Below are positions 1-11,500 of a stretch of DNA of 64,000 nt, in pieces. Source of the stretch: Phoenix dactylifera (taxonomy: Eukaryota > Streptophyta > Magnoliopsida > Arecales > Arecaceae); NCBI RefSeq assembly GCF_009389715.1, contig NC_052404.1, positions 6,966,745 to 7,030,744 of the forward strand. Reading direction: 5' to 3'. The position numbers and the translations under genes are program-made. Under the pieces are notes generated by a model. That model ran no database searches, was not told the origin of the DNA, and was given only the letters and a program-made list of their open reading frames with translations. Every line of letters starts with the position of its first letter. Positions within the stretch are counted from its first letter, which is position 1.

Positions 1-840
1 ATGCTAACCATTCTTGATTGGTAATTGATTGGAGGTTGGCATCATTCTAAAACCTCGTATTCAGCATGCACAACATGTCCATTTTGAAAACCTACTATTA
101 CTTGGTCTATATTAGATAACTTTCTGAGGCTTGATGTTAATTGGTCTAAGGATCACAGTCATCGGTCTGTAGATGGTTTAAATAAAGGATATATATACAT
201 GAAAAAAATCTGATGTTATTATTACATATCAATATTTTTTTGTAACATCAGAAAAGCTAAATAAGGTGTCTCTATCTTTATGTTACACAACTTAGTTAAT
301 CTAGCGAGCTCCAAGCAAGCGAGAAAATATTTATGAATATTAAATTGTAAACATATTTATAAGAGATATAGTTTTGAGAAAATACAATCGAAATATCACT
401 ATGATTTGAGCTTTGGACCCTTTTTAAGAGGAGAAAGATGCCAACCAACTAAGCTATAGCTAGTTTTTGAGAACTACATCGCGGACCTTTTTGTGCCTGA
501 AAGCATTGCAGGTTTAGCAATTAACCAATATTCCTTCAATAGTTTTCATGACACCAAGCCCGACTGAAGCTCTCTTGCTTTATATGAAGATAAATTGGAA
601 TGTTGCGGGCACAAAGATCAAATGCATTCGAGCAGCATATATTATTTATCACATTTGGAATGGTTTTTGAGAATGAGTTTTTGTATTCAAGATTTATATT
701 GGAAAGGTAGTCATGCAAGCTATGGAGATTACTTAGTGTACCATCACAAAAGAACCAAAGATAACAAGGGACACATGGGCTTCCCCTACATCTTTTGTAT
801 CCCCATAGTAATATTTATTACGTAGAACCCCCACCTCCAA
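1..840. other. AT-rich intergenic DNA, no gene seen
   Basis: No open frame here has protein-like composition, and no repeat ends or RNA genes are visible. The short frames between 536 and 825 lack recognisable motifs and overlap each other on opposite strands. This looks like ordinary intergenic DNA next to the LINE remnant that follows. Confidence 0.6.
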
Positions 841-1345
841 TCATCTCAAGGTGATTTTTGATGGTAGCGTTACCGAATATAATGATAGAGGAGGAGCAGG
901 ATTTATAATTAGAGGAACAGATTCCCAATTTGTTGTGGCAAGTGGAAGATAACTCTTTGATATTTCTATTCTAGGGCAAAGCTACGAGCGTCTTGGAAAG
1001 GGATCAGGTATGTTGTTCTCACTTGAGAGCTAACCAAATCCTCCTAGAGGGTGATTTCCTGTAGTGGTTGGTTCGATTTCAAATGCTCTCTGTCGGTGAG
1101 TAAACATCCACTCATATTACATTTTTTGAGGTTGACTGAGGGTATACTCTTTCATGCATCCCATGTTTACAATGAGGCAAATGGGTTGCAGATTAAGCGG
1201 CGGATGTTGTGAATAGTTCTAATGACACTCTATTAGTCAACTTGCTTCTATTTTTGCTCCATTCAAAATTATTTTATTTTTTTGATTTTGTTGAATATAT
1301 CCATGCTAGACACATATAATTTATCCATTTTATCAAAAAAAAAAC
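841..1345 (+). pseudogene. Decayed LINE 3' end with RNase H-like (RVT_3) remnant
   Basis: Conceptual reading of the plus strand with frameshifts gives pieces typical of the RNase H domain at the C-terminus of plant L1-type LINE proteins: a DGS...RGGAGF segment near 860-910, a region matching the usual 'loud helix' part near 950-1020, and HASHVYNEANG near 1150-1185. The frame is broken by several stops and shifts. The copy ends in an A-run at about 1336-1345, as expected for a LINE poly(A) tail. The family call rests on motif memory, so a related retroelement RNase H is the main alternative. It is clearly not functional. Confidence 0.6.
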
Positions 1346-2022
1346 CTAAGCCCGTTAGCATTTTTCTTACAATACAACATAAATTGGTCAAATACGTTAC
1401 ATAATCTAGTTACATGTTACGATTATCCAAATTAGGGCATTGGGATAATTTTAACGTGAATGCTATTCAAAACTAACAATTACAAGTCAGCATAGGTGGA
1501 TTCGAGTGGTTTGAAAATTTCTTCACGACCAATCAGAAAAAGATCCTGTCTTTGCACTTGTAAATAAAAAAATAATTTATACATTTGCCATTACATCACC
1601 TTAAACTACTATGTGCAACTTTCAGTAAATGCAACTCACTCTTTCTTCGAAAACTTCAGATACAATTTTGTTTTTTGAAAAAAAGGAAAACAAACATTCC
1701 GTGGATAGAGTTCTGCAGGAGAATATTCCAATGAAATATCTTCTTATTCTCACTCTCTCAACATAACCGTTGAACAAGGTATTAATAACACCAGTAAACT
1801 ATGGGCTTTTATCGAATCCACACGTATTTATAGCCCTTTAAAATGAAATACTAGACCTTATATACCAACTCCTCCCGTTCATGCATTTTTTTATAAATAA
1901 AATGATACATATCATAAAATTTGCCATTATTTTTTGAAAAAACCCTTGAAGCACCATTATTTGTACAACAAAAAATGTCGCCTCGATCCATCAATGCTAA
2001 GATTGACCAAACTCCCATAATT
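1346..2022. other. AT-rich intergenic DNA flanking the Tat element
   Basis: Nothing gene-like is seen. The stretch ends at the 5-bp GGCAT (2023-2027), which is the left target duplication of the gypsy element. Confidence 0.6.
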
Positions 2023-2027
2023 GGCAT

Positions 2028-2756
2028 TGTTGCTGGGGGTCCAAACCGAGAACGACTGGCACAGCGGTGTGAACGGGGTTCCCTTTGAGTTGCCTTGGTT
2101 GCGCTCCGCCCTCCGCCGTGAAACCTGCAAGCAAGCCTCGCACCACCACCGGGGTAGTGGGGGCCCTCCGACGGTCAAGTTAGAGGGAATCGAAGGAGAA
2201 GGAGAGGTAGCAGGTGAGGTGATACTCTGGAAGATATTGCTTACCCTCCCCCTTCCCCCCCAGCCGCATATATATCTGGCCGGGGGGTTCTCTGGGGATT
2301 GGCCATCGTGTGGCACGATGGGGTTGCCACTGACATGGCCGTTACAGGGCGTCGTGGGGCAGCGCTGGGTACGGCCATGGCAGGGCGTAGTGGCGCTCCG
2401 CTTTGTACGGCTGTTACAGGAGATCGTGGGGCAGCGCCGGATACGGCCGTTGCAGGGAGTAGTGGAGCAGGGGGCCGCGGCGTGCCTCAGAGGAACAGCC
2501 TGTTGTTGTCGAGAGATTGCCGACTCGGGGTCGGATTGCTGGATCAAGGGGCAGCCGACTCGGGGTCGGGCTGCGGAGTCGAAGATATCTGACCCGAGGT
2601 CGGATTGCTGGATCAAGGGGCAGCCGACTCGGGGTCGGGCTGCGGAGTCGAAGATATCTGACCCGAGGTCGGATTGCTGGATCAAGGGGCAGCTGTAGTC
2701 CTCCTGGGCGCGCGTGCCGGTCACGTGGGGCATGGTGGCTAAGTTCCCCCGTAACA
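2028..2756 (-). repeat. 3' LTR of the Tat-like element
   Basis: It matches 14694-15423 over its whole length. On the plus strand it starts TGTTGCTGGG and ends GTAACA. It contains about 2.5 copies of a roughly 69-bp internal tandem unit (2517-2698) with the core GGATTGCTGGATCAAGGG. The frames that run through this LTR in all directions are by-products of its GC-rich repeats. Confidence 0.93.
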
Positions 2757-2772
2757 GTAGCCCCCCACTCCC
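2757..2772 (-). other. Polypurine tract of the Tat-like element
   Basis: Directly inside the 3' LTR the minus strand reads GGGAGTGGGGGGCTAC. This is the expected place and composition for the plus-strand primer of a minus-oriented LTR element. Confidence 0.7.
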
Positions 2773-3292
2773 GAGCCTGGAACCAGGAGGGGAACGGGTG
2801 AAGGGAGTGACGCTTCGAGATTGCCGCCATCCCTCGGAAAGGCGCGCGCGTTCCGAGCTCCCTGCCTTCTTTATGGCGTATGGCGGTTGTCACTGATCTG
2901 GCAGTCTGCGGATTTCGGCGGACATCCTTTCTTAATGGCGTCGATTCGCCTTTTGGGGTGCGAGCGATCCTTCGGCAGCCAGGCGTCCTCTGGTGTCATC
3001 GAGGCGTCACCCGCCTCTCCGCCTATTTAACTGGGGGCCCTCCCCCGTCCGCCTTTCTCTTCACAGGCATCTTCGAGTTTCTCCCTTGTGCTGCTGCCGT
3101 TGCCGTCGGACTGTTCGTTCGCTCCTCCTTTGACGCTCTCAGAGCCGTTCTTCCTTCCTTTCCGGTGAGTTGCCCTACTCTTCAATTTAGGGCTCTCCGT
3201 ACTTTCTCCTTTCGTATTAGTGTACTCCAGTTGTTCTGGTCCTTTCCCCCCTCTTGACCCCGTCCTGACCGTAGATTCACTGGCCATTAGGT

Positions 3293-5640
3293 ATGGACGA
3301 AGTAAGAGCGGACCGCATTCAGTCGGAGCTGGTCTCCGAAGACTTAGATAGGTTCGTGGCCCGGTACCACCTTCCCGAAGCCTGCAACTTTACGCTCCCG
3401 GGGCCTGAGGAGAGGATGTCTCATCCTCCTCCAGGGAAGGTCGCCATCAATGAGGACATCCTTCGGGCTGGGTTTCGCTTTCCCCCCTCGGACTTAGTCG
3501 TGCAGGTGCTTCGAGGTTTAAGAGTGGCGCCGACGCAACTGGTGCCGAATTCATGGCGTACCCTGACGGCCTTCCAGGTTCTCTGCCGCATGCACGAGGT
3601 TCCCGCCACCCTGAACGTCTTTTGGGAATGCTACGGCCTGAACGGCCACCCCCGGGACAGAGGGTGGTGGTGCTTTGCGGCGCGGCGAGGGTTCCATTCA
3701 CGGCTGGAAGGAGCGTTTCTTTTTCATTGACGTAGATCCCTCTTGGGGAATCGGGACAACCTGGGAGACGCCGATGAAGTCCCCGATCGGCTTATCGAGG
3801 TTGTCGAGGGAGGAGTCCGATGGCGTCGCCGTCTTGAGGGGGTTGGTTGCCGAGGGCCGGCTCCCCCCGGTGGCTCGCCTTATTTCCGAGGACGCCTTGG
3901 TGAACGTCGGTCTGAGCTCGGTCCCTGCCGACCGTGAGCCCGCCATCATTTCTTCTTTTTTAGCTCTTTTCTCCTTTTTCATTTCTTCTTTCCATCAGTT
4001 TCTCAGTCTCCGACCATCTCGTCCTTTTTGCAGAAATCGACGACGTCATGCGGTCGGACAAGGCGATGGCTGTTGGTAGGGCGTCCCTACTGGAAGCGGT
4101 CCGGAGGAAGAAACGAGCTCCTCCGAGCGGGGTCCCACCGGCGAAGAAGCCCCGCCAGCAGGCGACTCCGACGCCGACAGACGGGTCCGGACCCACAGAT
4201 CAGGGGGACGCCGCGGGCTTGGACCGACAGTTGACGCCGTATCAGCCCTCCGGTGATGAGACTACCGCTTTTCCGAAGGTGTCACCCGGGCGCGCCCGAG
4301 ACGGCCGGGTCGGACGCGATCGGTCCCCAGCTCGGCCCTCGACTCGGTCGGCCTCGGACGATACGAGAAGGAGGGGCGCGCCGAGGCCCCGGCCGAGCGG
4401 GACCCTGTCGATTTCTGGAGCGGCCCCCGCCCCGAGCACGGTCAGCATGACTCTCCCCCAAGCGATGGGTAAGGGCAAGGCTGCAGAACCACCGTCCGGC
4501 TCCGGGGCGAAGTCGGGGTCGGCCTTCACTTTCGCCGGCGCCCGAAACCTCATCGAGACGGTGCTGCTGGAGAGGGACCGTAGGCAGGTCCGGCAGATGA
4601 GGATCCCTGACGTCGGAGCTGCCAGCTGCGTCTGTCTCATGTCGGTGAGTGTCCTTTTGATCGCTTTCGTCATTTATAGGCTCTATTGATCCCCGCCTGA
4701 TGCCCTCATTTTTCCTATCCCTTAGCTTGCCCAGTACATGATCCGTCTGGAGGAGAGCCACGAGGAACAGGCGAGGCTTCTGGCGAGGGCCGAGAGCCGA
4801 CTGAAAGCTGTAGAGGAGGGAGGCCAGGCTGCGGCGGGGAGGACGACCAGGGACCTCGAGGCGAGGCTCCAGGTGGCCGAAGAGCGGGTACTCGGCTTCG
4901 CCGCCCTCGAGAGGCAACTGTTGGAGACTCAGGAGCAACTCAAGGTTGCCTCGGGTCTCGAAAGCGAGATCAGGAAGGCGGAGGAGCGGGCCGAAAAGCA
5001 GTCCCGAAAGGCTGCCGACTTCCGGGAGAGATGGGAGAAGGCCCAGCAGTCAGCCGACAACGCCCGCAACCGAACCCGATCTCTTGAAGCCAAGCTGGCC
5101 GAATTGGAGTCGGCCTTGGAGGAGTCCCGCGCGAGCAACCAGGAGCTTCATTCGCGCCTGGAGGAGGCTGAGGCTGCTCGCGTTGCTGCCGAGGCGAAGC
5201 ACATGGAGGCTCGGGCTGATCTGCTGAGGGTCTCCTCCGAGGCGGACGACCGGATTGTGGCGAAGGTCATGGAGGCGAAAGCTCAGATTACGGAGCGAGC
5301 GGAGGCGGCGCTGGCCGAGAAGAGCGCGGAAATCGGACGTCAGGCGGTACAGGCCTATCGTCAGTCCGCCGACTTCATCCGTGACATGTCGGAGGCGGTA
5401 CAGGCCTATCGTCAGTCCGCCGAGTTCGTCCGTGACATGTCGGACGCGGGGTCCGACTCCTTTGTCTTAGGCTTCGATGAAGGCCTGGCAAGGGTGTCCG
5501 CTAAATATCCCGAAATCGACCTGAGTGGGGTCTCCCTCCTCGACTCCCCTCCGACGCCATTGCCTGCTGATTCTCCAACCGTCTCCCTACCCCTTGCGGA
5601 CGTGCTCGCCGTTCCCGACCCAGGGGTTCCTCCAAGCTGA
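3293..5640 (+). CDS. Antisense, spliced extra gene of the Tat element (putative gypsy-type transposon protein)
   Basis: This gene lies on the strand opposite to gag-pol. Exon 1 (3293-3933) encodes a domain rich in W, F and G (core around NVFWECYGL and GWKERFFFIDVDPSWGI) that resembles the 'putative gypsy type transposon' domain found in many plant genomes. Exon 2 (4034-4644) is basic and Pro/Arg-rich. Exon 3 (4726-5640) is a long coiled coil of Glu/Ala/Arg heptads ending in a Pro-rich tail. The introns are 3934-4033 (GTGAGC...TTGCAG) and 4645-4725 (GTGAGT...CTTAG), and both joins keep frame. The start frame and the frame entering intron 1 differ, so a one-base indel near 3670-3690 probably disrupts this copy. 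Exon 3 holds a 51-bp in-frame tandem duplication (5345-5446). The function of this protein class is not known. A TATA-like TATTTAA lies near 3024. Confidence 0.72.
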
Positions 5641-5808
5641 CCCTCTGTACTTTTCTTTGTTCTTTTCTTTGTATGTTGGCGTTTTGCCATGTTGTATGGG
5701 TCTCGGCCTTGATGCAACGAAAATTAATGCAAACAAAGTGTTTCCTCATTTCACTTTCGTCCTTCCTCTTTTTAACTCTCGGTAGCGCCTCGCCGACTCC
5801 TGACTCTT

Positions 5809-6413
5809 GAAGTTCCTCCGGCGCTAGGCCAGGCATCCGAGGGTTAGGCCTCAGAAAATTCCTCCGGCGCTAGGCCAGGCATCCGAGGGTTAGGCCTCAG
5901 GAAATTCTTCCGGCGCTAGGCCAGGCATCCGAGGATTAGGCCTCAGGAAATTCCTCCGGCGCTAGGCCAGGCATCCGAGGATTAGGCCTCAGGAAATTCC
6001 TCCGGCGCTAGGCCAGGCATCCGAGGGTTAGGCCTCAGGAAATTCCTCCAGCGCTAGGCCAGGCATCCGAGGGTTAGGCCTCAGGAAATTCCTCCGGCGC
6101 TAGGCCAGGCATCCGAGGGTTAGGCCTCAGGAAATTCCTCCGGCGCTAGGCCAGGCATCCGAGGGTTAGGCCTCAGGAAATTCCTCCGGCGCTAGGCCAG
6201 GCATCCGAGGGTTAGGCCTCAGAAAATTCCTCCGGCGCTAGGCCAGGCATCCGAGGGTTAGGCCTCAGGAAATTCTTCCGGCGCTAGGCCAGGCATCCGA
6301 GGGTTAGGCCTCAGGAAATTCCTCCGGCGCTAGGCCAGGCATCCGAGGGTTAGGCCTCAGGAAATTCCTCCGGCGCTAGGCCAGGCATCCGAGGGTTAGG
6401 CCTCAGGAAATTC
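5809..6413. repeat. Tandem array, 46-bp unit, about 13 copies
   Basis: The unit core is GGCGCTAGGCCAGGCATCCG, repeated every 46 bp from about 5820 to 6372 with very few differences. It begins about 170 bp after the antisense gene's stop codon. Because 46 is not a multiple of 3 and stops occur, it is not coding. The unit shares the CATCCGAGG...GCCTC segment with the next array, so the two arrays are related. Confidence 0.93.
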
Positions 6414-7523
6414 CGCTCGTTGGTCGGCCAAGGCTGGCGCAAGCCGAGGCGACCGGTCGGGGCTTCAGGCTAGTCTGCTCCCGGGATGATCATCGGGTTA
6501 GCCTGGCATCCGAGGGCCGAGCCTCGGGGAATTCCGCTCGTTGGTCGGCCAAGGCTGGCGCAAGCCGAGGCGACCGGTCGGGGCTTCAGGCTAGTCTGCT
6601 CCCGGGATGATCATTGGGTTAGCCTGGCATCCGAGGGCCGAGCCTCGGAGAATTCCGATCGTTGGTCGGCCAAGGCTGGCGCAAGCCGAGGCGACCGGTC
6701 GGGGCTTCAGGCTAGTCTGCTCCCGGGATGATCATCGGGTTAGCCTGGCATCCGAGGGTTGTCAGGCCTCAGAAAATTTCGCTCGTTGGTCAGCCAAGGC
6801 TGGCGCAAGCCGAGGCGACCGGTCGGGGCTTCAGGCTAGTCTGCTCCCGGGATGGTCATCGGGTTAGCCTGGCATCCGAGGGTTGTCAGGCCTCAGGAAA
6901 TTCCGCTCGTTGGTCGGCCAAGGCTGGCGCAAGCCGAGGCGACCGGTCGGGGCTTCAGGCTAGTCTGCTCCCGGGATGATCATCGGGTTAGCCTGGCATC
7001 CGAGGGCCGAGCCTCGGAAAATTCCGCTCGTTGGTCGGCCAAGGCTGGCGCAAGCTGAGGCGACCGGTCGGGGCTTCAGGCTAGTCTGCTCCCGGGATGG
7101 TCATCGGGTTAGCCTGGCATCCGAGGGCCGAGCCTCGGAAAATTCCGCTCGTTGGTCGGCCAAGGCTGGCGCAAGCCGAGGCGACCGGTCGGGGCTTCAG
7201 GCTAGTCTGCTCCCGGAATGATCATCGGGTTAGCCTGGCATCCGAGGGCCGAGCCTCGGGAAATTCCGCTCGTTGGTCGGCCAAGGCTGGCGCAAGCCGA
7301 GGCGACCGGTCGGGGCTTCAGGCTAGTCTGCTCCCGGGATGGTCATCGGGTTAGCCTGGTATCCGAGGGTTGTCAGGCCTCAGGAAATTCCGCTCGTTGG
7401 TCGGCCAAGGCTGGCGCAAGCCGAGGCGACCGGTCGGGGCTTCAGGCTAGTCTGCTCCCGGGATGGTCATCGGGTTAGCCTGGCATCCGAGGGCCGAGCC
7501 TCGGGAAATTCCGCTCGTTGGTC
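6414..7523. repeat. Tandem array, 121-124-bp unit, about 9 copies
   Basis: Units begin CGCTCGTTGGTCGGCC and end with CATCCGAGGGCCGAGCCTCG, with starts near 6414, 6535, 6656, 6780, 6905, 7026, 7147, 7268 and 7389. Length alternates between 121 and about 124 bp through a small indel (GGCC versus GGTTGTCAGG). Short overlapping frames of 60-99 codons here all come from the array and are not genes. Confidence 0.93.
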
Positions 7524-8587
7524 GCGCGCCCATCGCTTGCCGCTCGACGGGGTTTCTCCGTGGCCAGCTGCGATCGTATTTCTCCTCCTCTCGAAGTGTC
7601 GCCTGGGGAACACCAGAAGGCTATTAAATGCTAATTGAGGCGTTATCTGGGAAATCGGATCGCCAGTTGCTGCTTGCGAGGAGTGTCAGTTAAGCGGCCG
7701 TGATACGCGCGTTCTTCGAGGCGGATACGGTCTGGGCGCGAGCGGAGATACGTGGGCCGTGGGATACACGCCGCCCGGAGTGTCCTGCATGAAGAATGCA
7801 ATTAAGGAGAACGACGCTTAGGAGATCGTGGGAGGATACGCCTCGAGAGCCGGAACGGCTCCGGATTCGGTGCGCCCGCATTTATTGGAGCCACCCGCAT
7901 CGGAACGACCGGGGGGCCACAGTTTGGCTATAAATATAAGTGCAGGTGCGGTGGAGCCTGCCAAGCCGGAGCTGTTCAGGTTGCCATGGATCGTGGACCT
8001 CCTCTCCGGCGCGTGGCTGGGAGACCCCTGCCGGAGGAACGGGAGGCGTGCCCCTCGCGACTTCCGCCAACTAGCCGTTTCATCTGGGATCAACAAGGAG
8101 GTTCTCCCCGGCGGAACTCCGCTCTAGGCGTTTCATCCGGGATCACATCCCCCCTCCTTTCAGTCCCCCCTCCCGATTGAGCTCTGCGCCAGACGCTTCA
8201 TCCGGGATCGCGCCTCCTCGCGCTCTTCTCCCTTGTATTCCTTCCCTCCCCTTCTCCTGGGGAGGACCGGAATATCCCTTGGAGGTGGCGTTCCCCTGGA
8301 GGCAGCGGGAACTTCTTCTGCGGCGGCTCCTCGTCTTTTTCGTGAGGCGTCGATGGCGCCTCCGGGGGGAAGCACCCACGCCCGGTGGGATTGCAGCTGC
8401 TTCGGATGGAGGGTTCGGGATCCCAGATCTTCAGCTCCACGGAGTCCCCACCTCTTCCTTGCTTTCTTTACTCCCCAATTCCCCTCTGGGAATTCTTTGT
8501 AATCACACGAACACGCCATTGTAACCAGGAATTGTTGAAATGAAAAGAACTATACATTTTTCGAACTGTTTTTCTGGCTTTGTCGTT
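7524..8587. other. Non-coding internal region between tandem arrays and the pol 3' end
   Basis: No credible ORF is seen on either strand. The region holds three imperfect copies of TTTCATCCGGGATC (near 8079, 8131 and 8201). It also has a clean plus-strand TATA box, TATAAATA at 7929-7936. It corresponds to the long 3' non-coding region usual in Tat elements. Confidence 0.6.
7929..7936 (+). promoter_or_regulatory. TATA-box-like motif on the antisense strand of the Tat element
   Basis: GGCTATAAATATAAG sits in GC-rich surroundings and reads toward the pol 3' end, opposite to pol transcription. It could be a chance motif. No ORF follows within a useful distance. Confidence 0.25.
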
Positions 8588-11500
8588 CTACTGGTAATAC
8601 ACCCGCAGGTTAGCGGAATTCCAGCTCCTTGGAATTTCTCGACCATCTAGGGCCTCCAACTGGTAGGAGCCAGGTCGGTTTACCCAGCGAACCCTATACG
8701 GGCCTTCCCAATTCGGCGCCAGCTTTCCACCTTCCGCGGGTTGAGATGCTTTGGCTCGCCTTAGCACCAGATCTCCGATTCTGAACAGTTTTGGTCGGAC
8801 CTTGGAGTTATAGTATCGGGCCACCCTCCGCTGATACATCGCCATCCGAACCTGCGCCATTTTCCTTGCTTCTTCCAAGAGGTCCAGGTTCCCTCGGAGT
8901 TGCTCCGAATTGGCCTCGGGTCGGTGCGCGGCCACCCGAGGCGAGGGGAGTCCGAGCTCCACGGGGACAACGGCTTCCGTGCCATAGGTTAGGCTGAAAG
9001 GCGTCTCCCCGGTAGGGGTCCGATGCGTGGTCCGATACGCCCAAAGGACATTCTCGAGTTCTTCGACCCAAGCTTGCTCCGTCCGACCGATTCGCGCCTT
9101 AATTTCTTGGAGGATTGTCCGATTTGTGACCTCGGCCTCGCCGTTGGTTTGGGGATGCGACACAGATGTGAACCGATGCTCGATCCCGAACTCCTCGCAG
9201 AAGTCACGGAAATGCTTGTTGTCGAACTGTCGACCATTATCCGAGATGAGGACCCGAGGTACCCCAAATCGGACAATGATGTTTTTCTTCACGAACTTCC
9301 GGACTTGCGCCTCCGTGATAGTGGCCAGCGGCTCTGCCTCCACCCACTTGGTGAAGTAGTCGATTGCAACAATCAAGAATTTCCGCTGGGCTGAAGCGAC
9401 GGAGAATGGTCCGAGGATATCCATTCCCCACTGTGCGAAGGGCCAGGGTGCGGTGATTGGTGCCAGGGGGACAGAAGGGACTCTCTGGACGTTGGCGTGG
9501 CGCTGGCAGGCGTCGCATTTCCGTACATGATCCTTTGAGTCCTCCAACAAGGTAGGCCAATAATAGCCTTGCCTCATGATCTTGTGCGCCAGGGACCTAG
9601 CCCCCAAGTGCGATCCGCAGACGCCTTCGTGGACTTCGCCGAGGACGTAGGCCGCCTCCGAGGGGCGGAGGCACCTTAAGAGGGGGGCAGTAAACGAGGT
9701 CCGATACAGCCTCCCTTCATAGAGTACGTAGTGGGCGGACTTCTTGACAAGTCGCCGAGCTTGATCTTCGTCTTCAGGGAGGATCCCTTCGGCGAGGTAG
9801 GCGACGAGCGGGTCCATCCAAGACGGCTCCGGATCAATCGCCATCACCGCTCCAGCCTCGCCGACGCTCGAGGCATCCAGGGACTCCAGGTAGATTGCCC
9901 TCGACATGTTGTGCGCCTCTGCGCCCACCAAGCGGGACAACCTGTCGGCCCTGGCATTTTCGCTTCTGGGGACTTGCTGGATGTCGACACTGCCGAGGTC
10001 GGGAATGAGTGCTTGCACCTTCCGGACGTAGTTCTGCATGGTCGGGCTCCGGGCCTCGAACTCCCCACGGACCTGCCCGACCACCAGCTGGGAGTCGGTG
10101 AAGACCTTCAGACGCCGGATGCCGAGCTCCTTGGTGAGTTTGAGTCCCGTGACTAGGGCCTCGTACTCCGCCTCGTTGTTGGTCACTGGAAATCCAAACC
10201 TCAAGGCATACTCGGCTATCACTCCATCAGGACTGGTAAGGACCAGCCCGGCCCCTCCACCCTCGGGGTTCGACGACCCATCGATGTGAAGCGTCCAGAT
10301 CGGGAGGTCGAGGCTGGGCGTTTCCGGCGGTCTAGGTTCCGCCTCCTGCACCGTGCACTCAGCGAGGAAGTCCGCGAGCACCTGGGCCTTGATGGCGGGT
10401 CGAGGCTGGTAGCGGATGTCGAACTCACCGAGTTCTACTGCCCACTTCACCAGCCGTCCCGCATTCTCGGGATTGCTGAGGATCTGTCGTAGTGGTTGAT
10501 CAGTTAAGAGGGTGACAGAATGGGCCTGGAAATAGGGGCGAAGCCTCCTGGTCGCGGTCAACAGCGCGAAGGCGATCTTTTCAGCCTTCGTATACCGCGT
10601 CTCGGCATCTCGTAGGACCCGGCTGATGTAGTACACGGGCCTCTGGAGCTTTGCCTCTTTCCGAACCAGCACCGCACTGACTGCGGTTGGGGAGACTGCC
10701 AGATAGAGGTAGAGCATCTCCCCTTCTTGCGGCTTGGACAGTAGGGGAGGAGACGCCAGGTATTCCTTGAGCTGGTCGAATGCTGCTTGACATTCGGCCG
10801 TCCAGAGGAAGTCTTTCGGGCGTTTCAACACCTTGAAGAATGGTTGGCAGCGTTCGGCCGATTTTGCCACAAATCGTCCGAGCGCGGCGACCCTTCCATC
10901 GAGCTCTTGAACCTCCTTTACTTTGGTCGGAGGGGACATACCTTGGATGGCCTTGATTTTGTCCGGGTTGGCTTCGATACCCCGCTGGTTGACAATGAAA
11001 CCGAGGAACCTCCCGGCCGAGGCGCCGAAGGCGCACTTCGCTGGGTTCAGCTTCATGCGAAACTTCCGCAAGGTGGTGAAAGTCTCCTCCAGGTCCGCGA
11101 TGTGCTGGTCTGCACGGCGGCTCTTCACCAGCATATCGTCCACGTACACCTCCATGTTCCGGCCGATTTGCTCTTTGAAGATTTTGTTGACGAGGCGCTG
11201 GTAAGTGGCGCCGGCATTCTTCAGACCGAAGGGCATTACCTTGTAGCAGTACAGCCCCCGGTCTGTTATAAAGGCGGTTTTCTTCTCGTCCTGTGGGGCC
11301 ATCATTATCTGGTTGTAACCGGAGAAGGCGTCCATGAAAGACAGCAACTGATATCCGGAAGTCGCGTCGACCAGTTGGTCTATCCGCGGAAGCGGGAAGC
11401 TATCCTTAGGGCACGCCTTGTTCAGGTCGGTATAGTCGACGCACATCCTCCACTTTCCGCTCGCCTTCCGGACAAGTACGACATTCGCCAGCCACTCGGG

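Noticed and set aside
1957..2893. Long frames on both strands through the left LTR, repeated in the right LTR
   Set aside because: They come from GC-rich LTR sequence with internal tandem units and are present in both LTRs in all frames. They have no domain resemblance.
2517..7523. CRISPR array
   Set aside because: The repeats are head-to-tail units without unique spacers, in a plant genome, inside an LTR element.
6486..7638. Series of overlapping 68-99-codon plus-strand frames beginning with similar peptides
   Set aside because: They come from the 121-124-bp tandem array. The unit is not a multiple of three, so each frame dies after about two units. They have no start context or family match.
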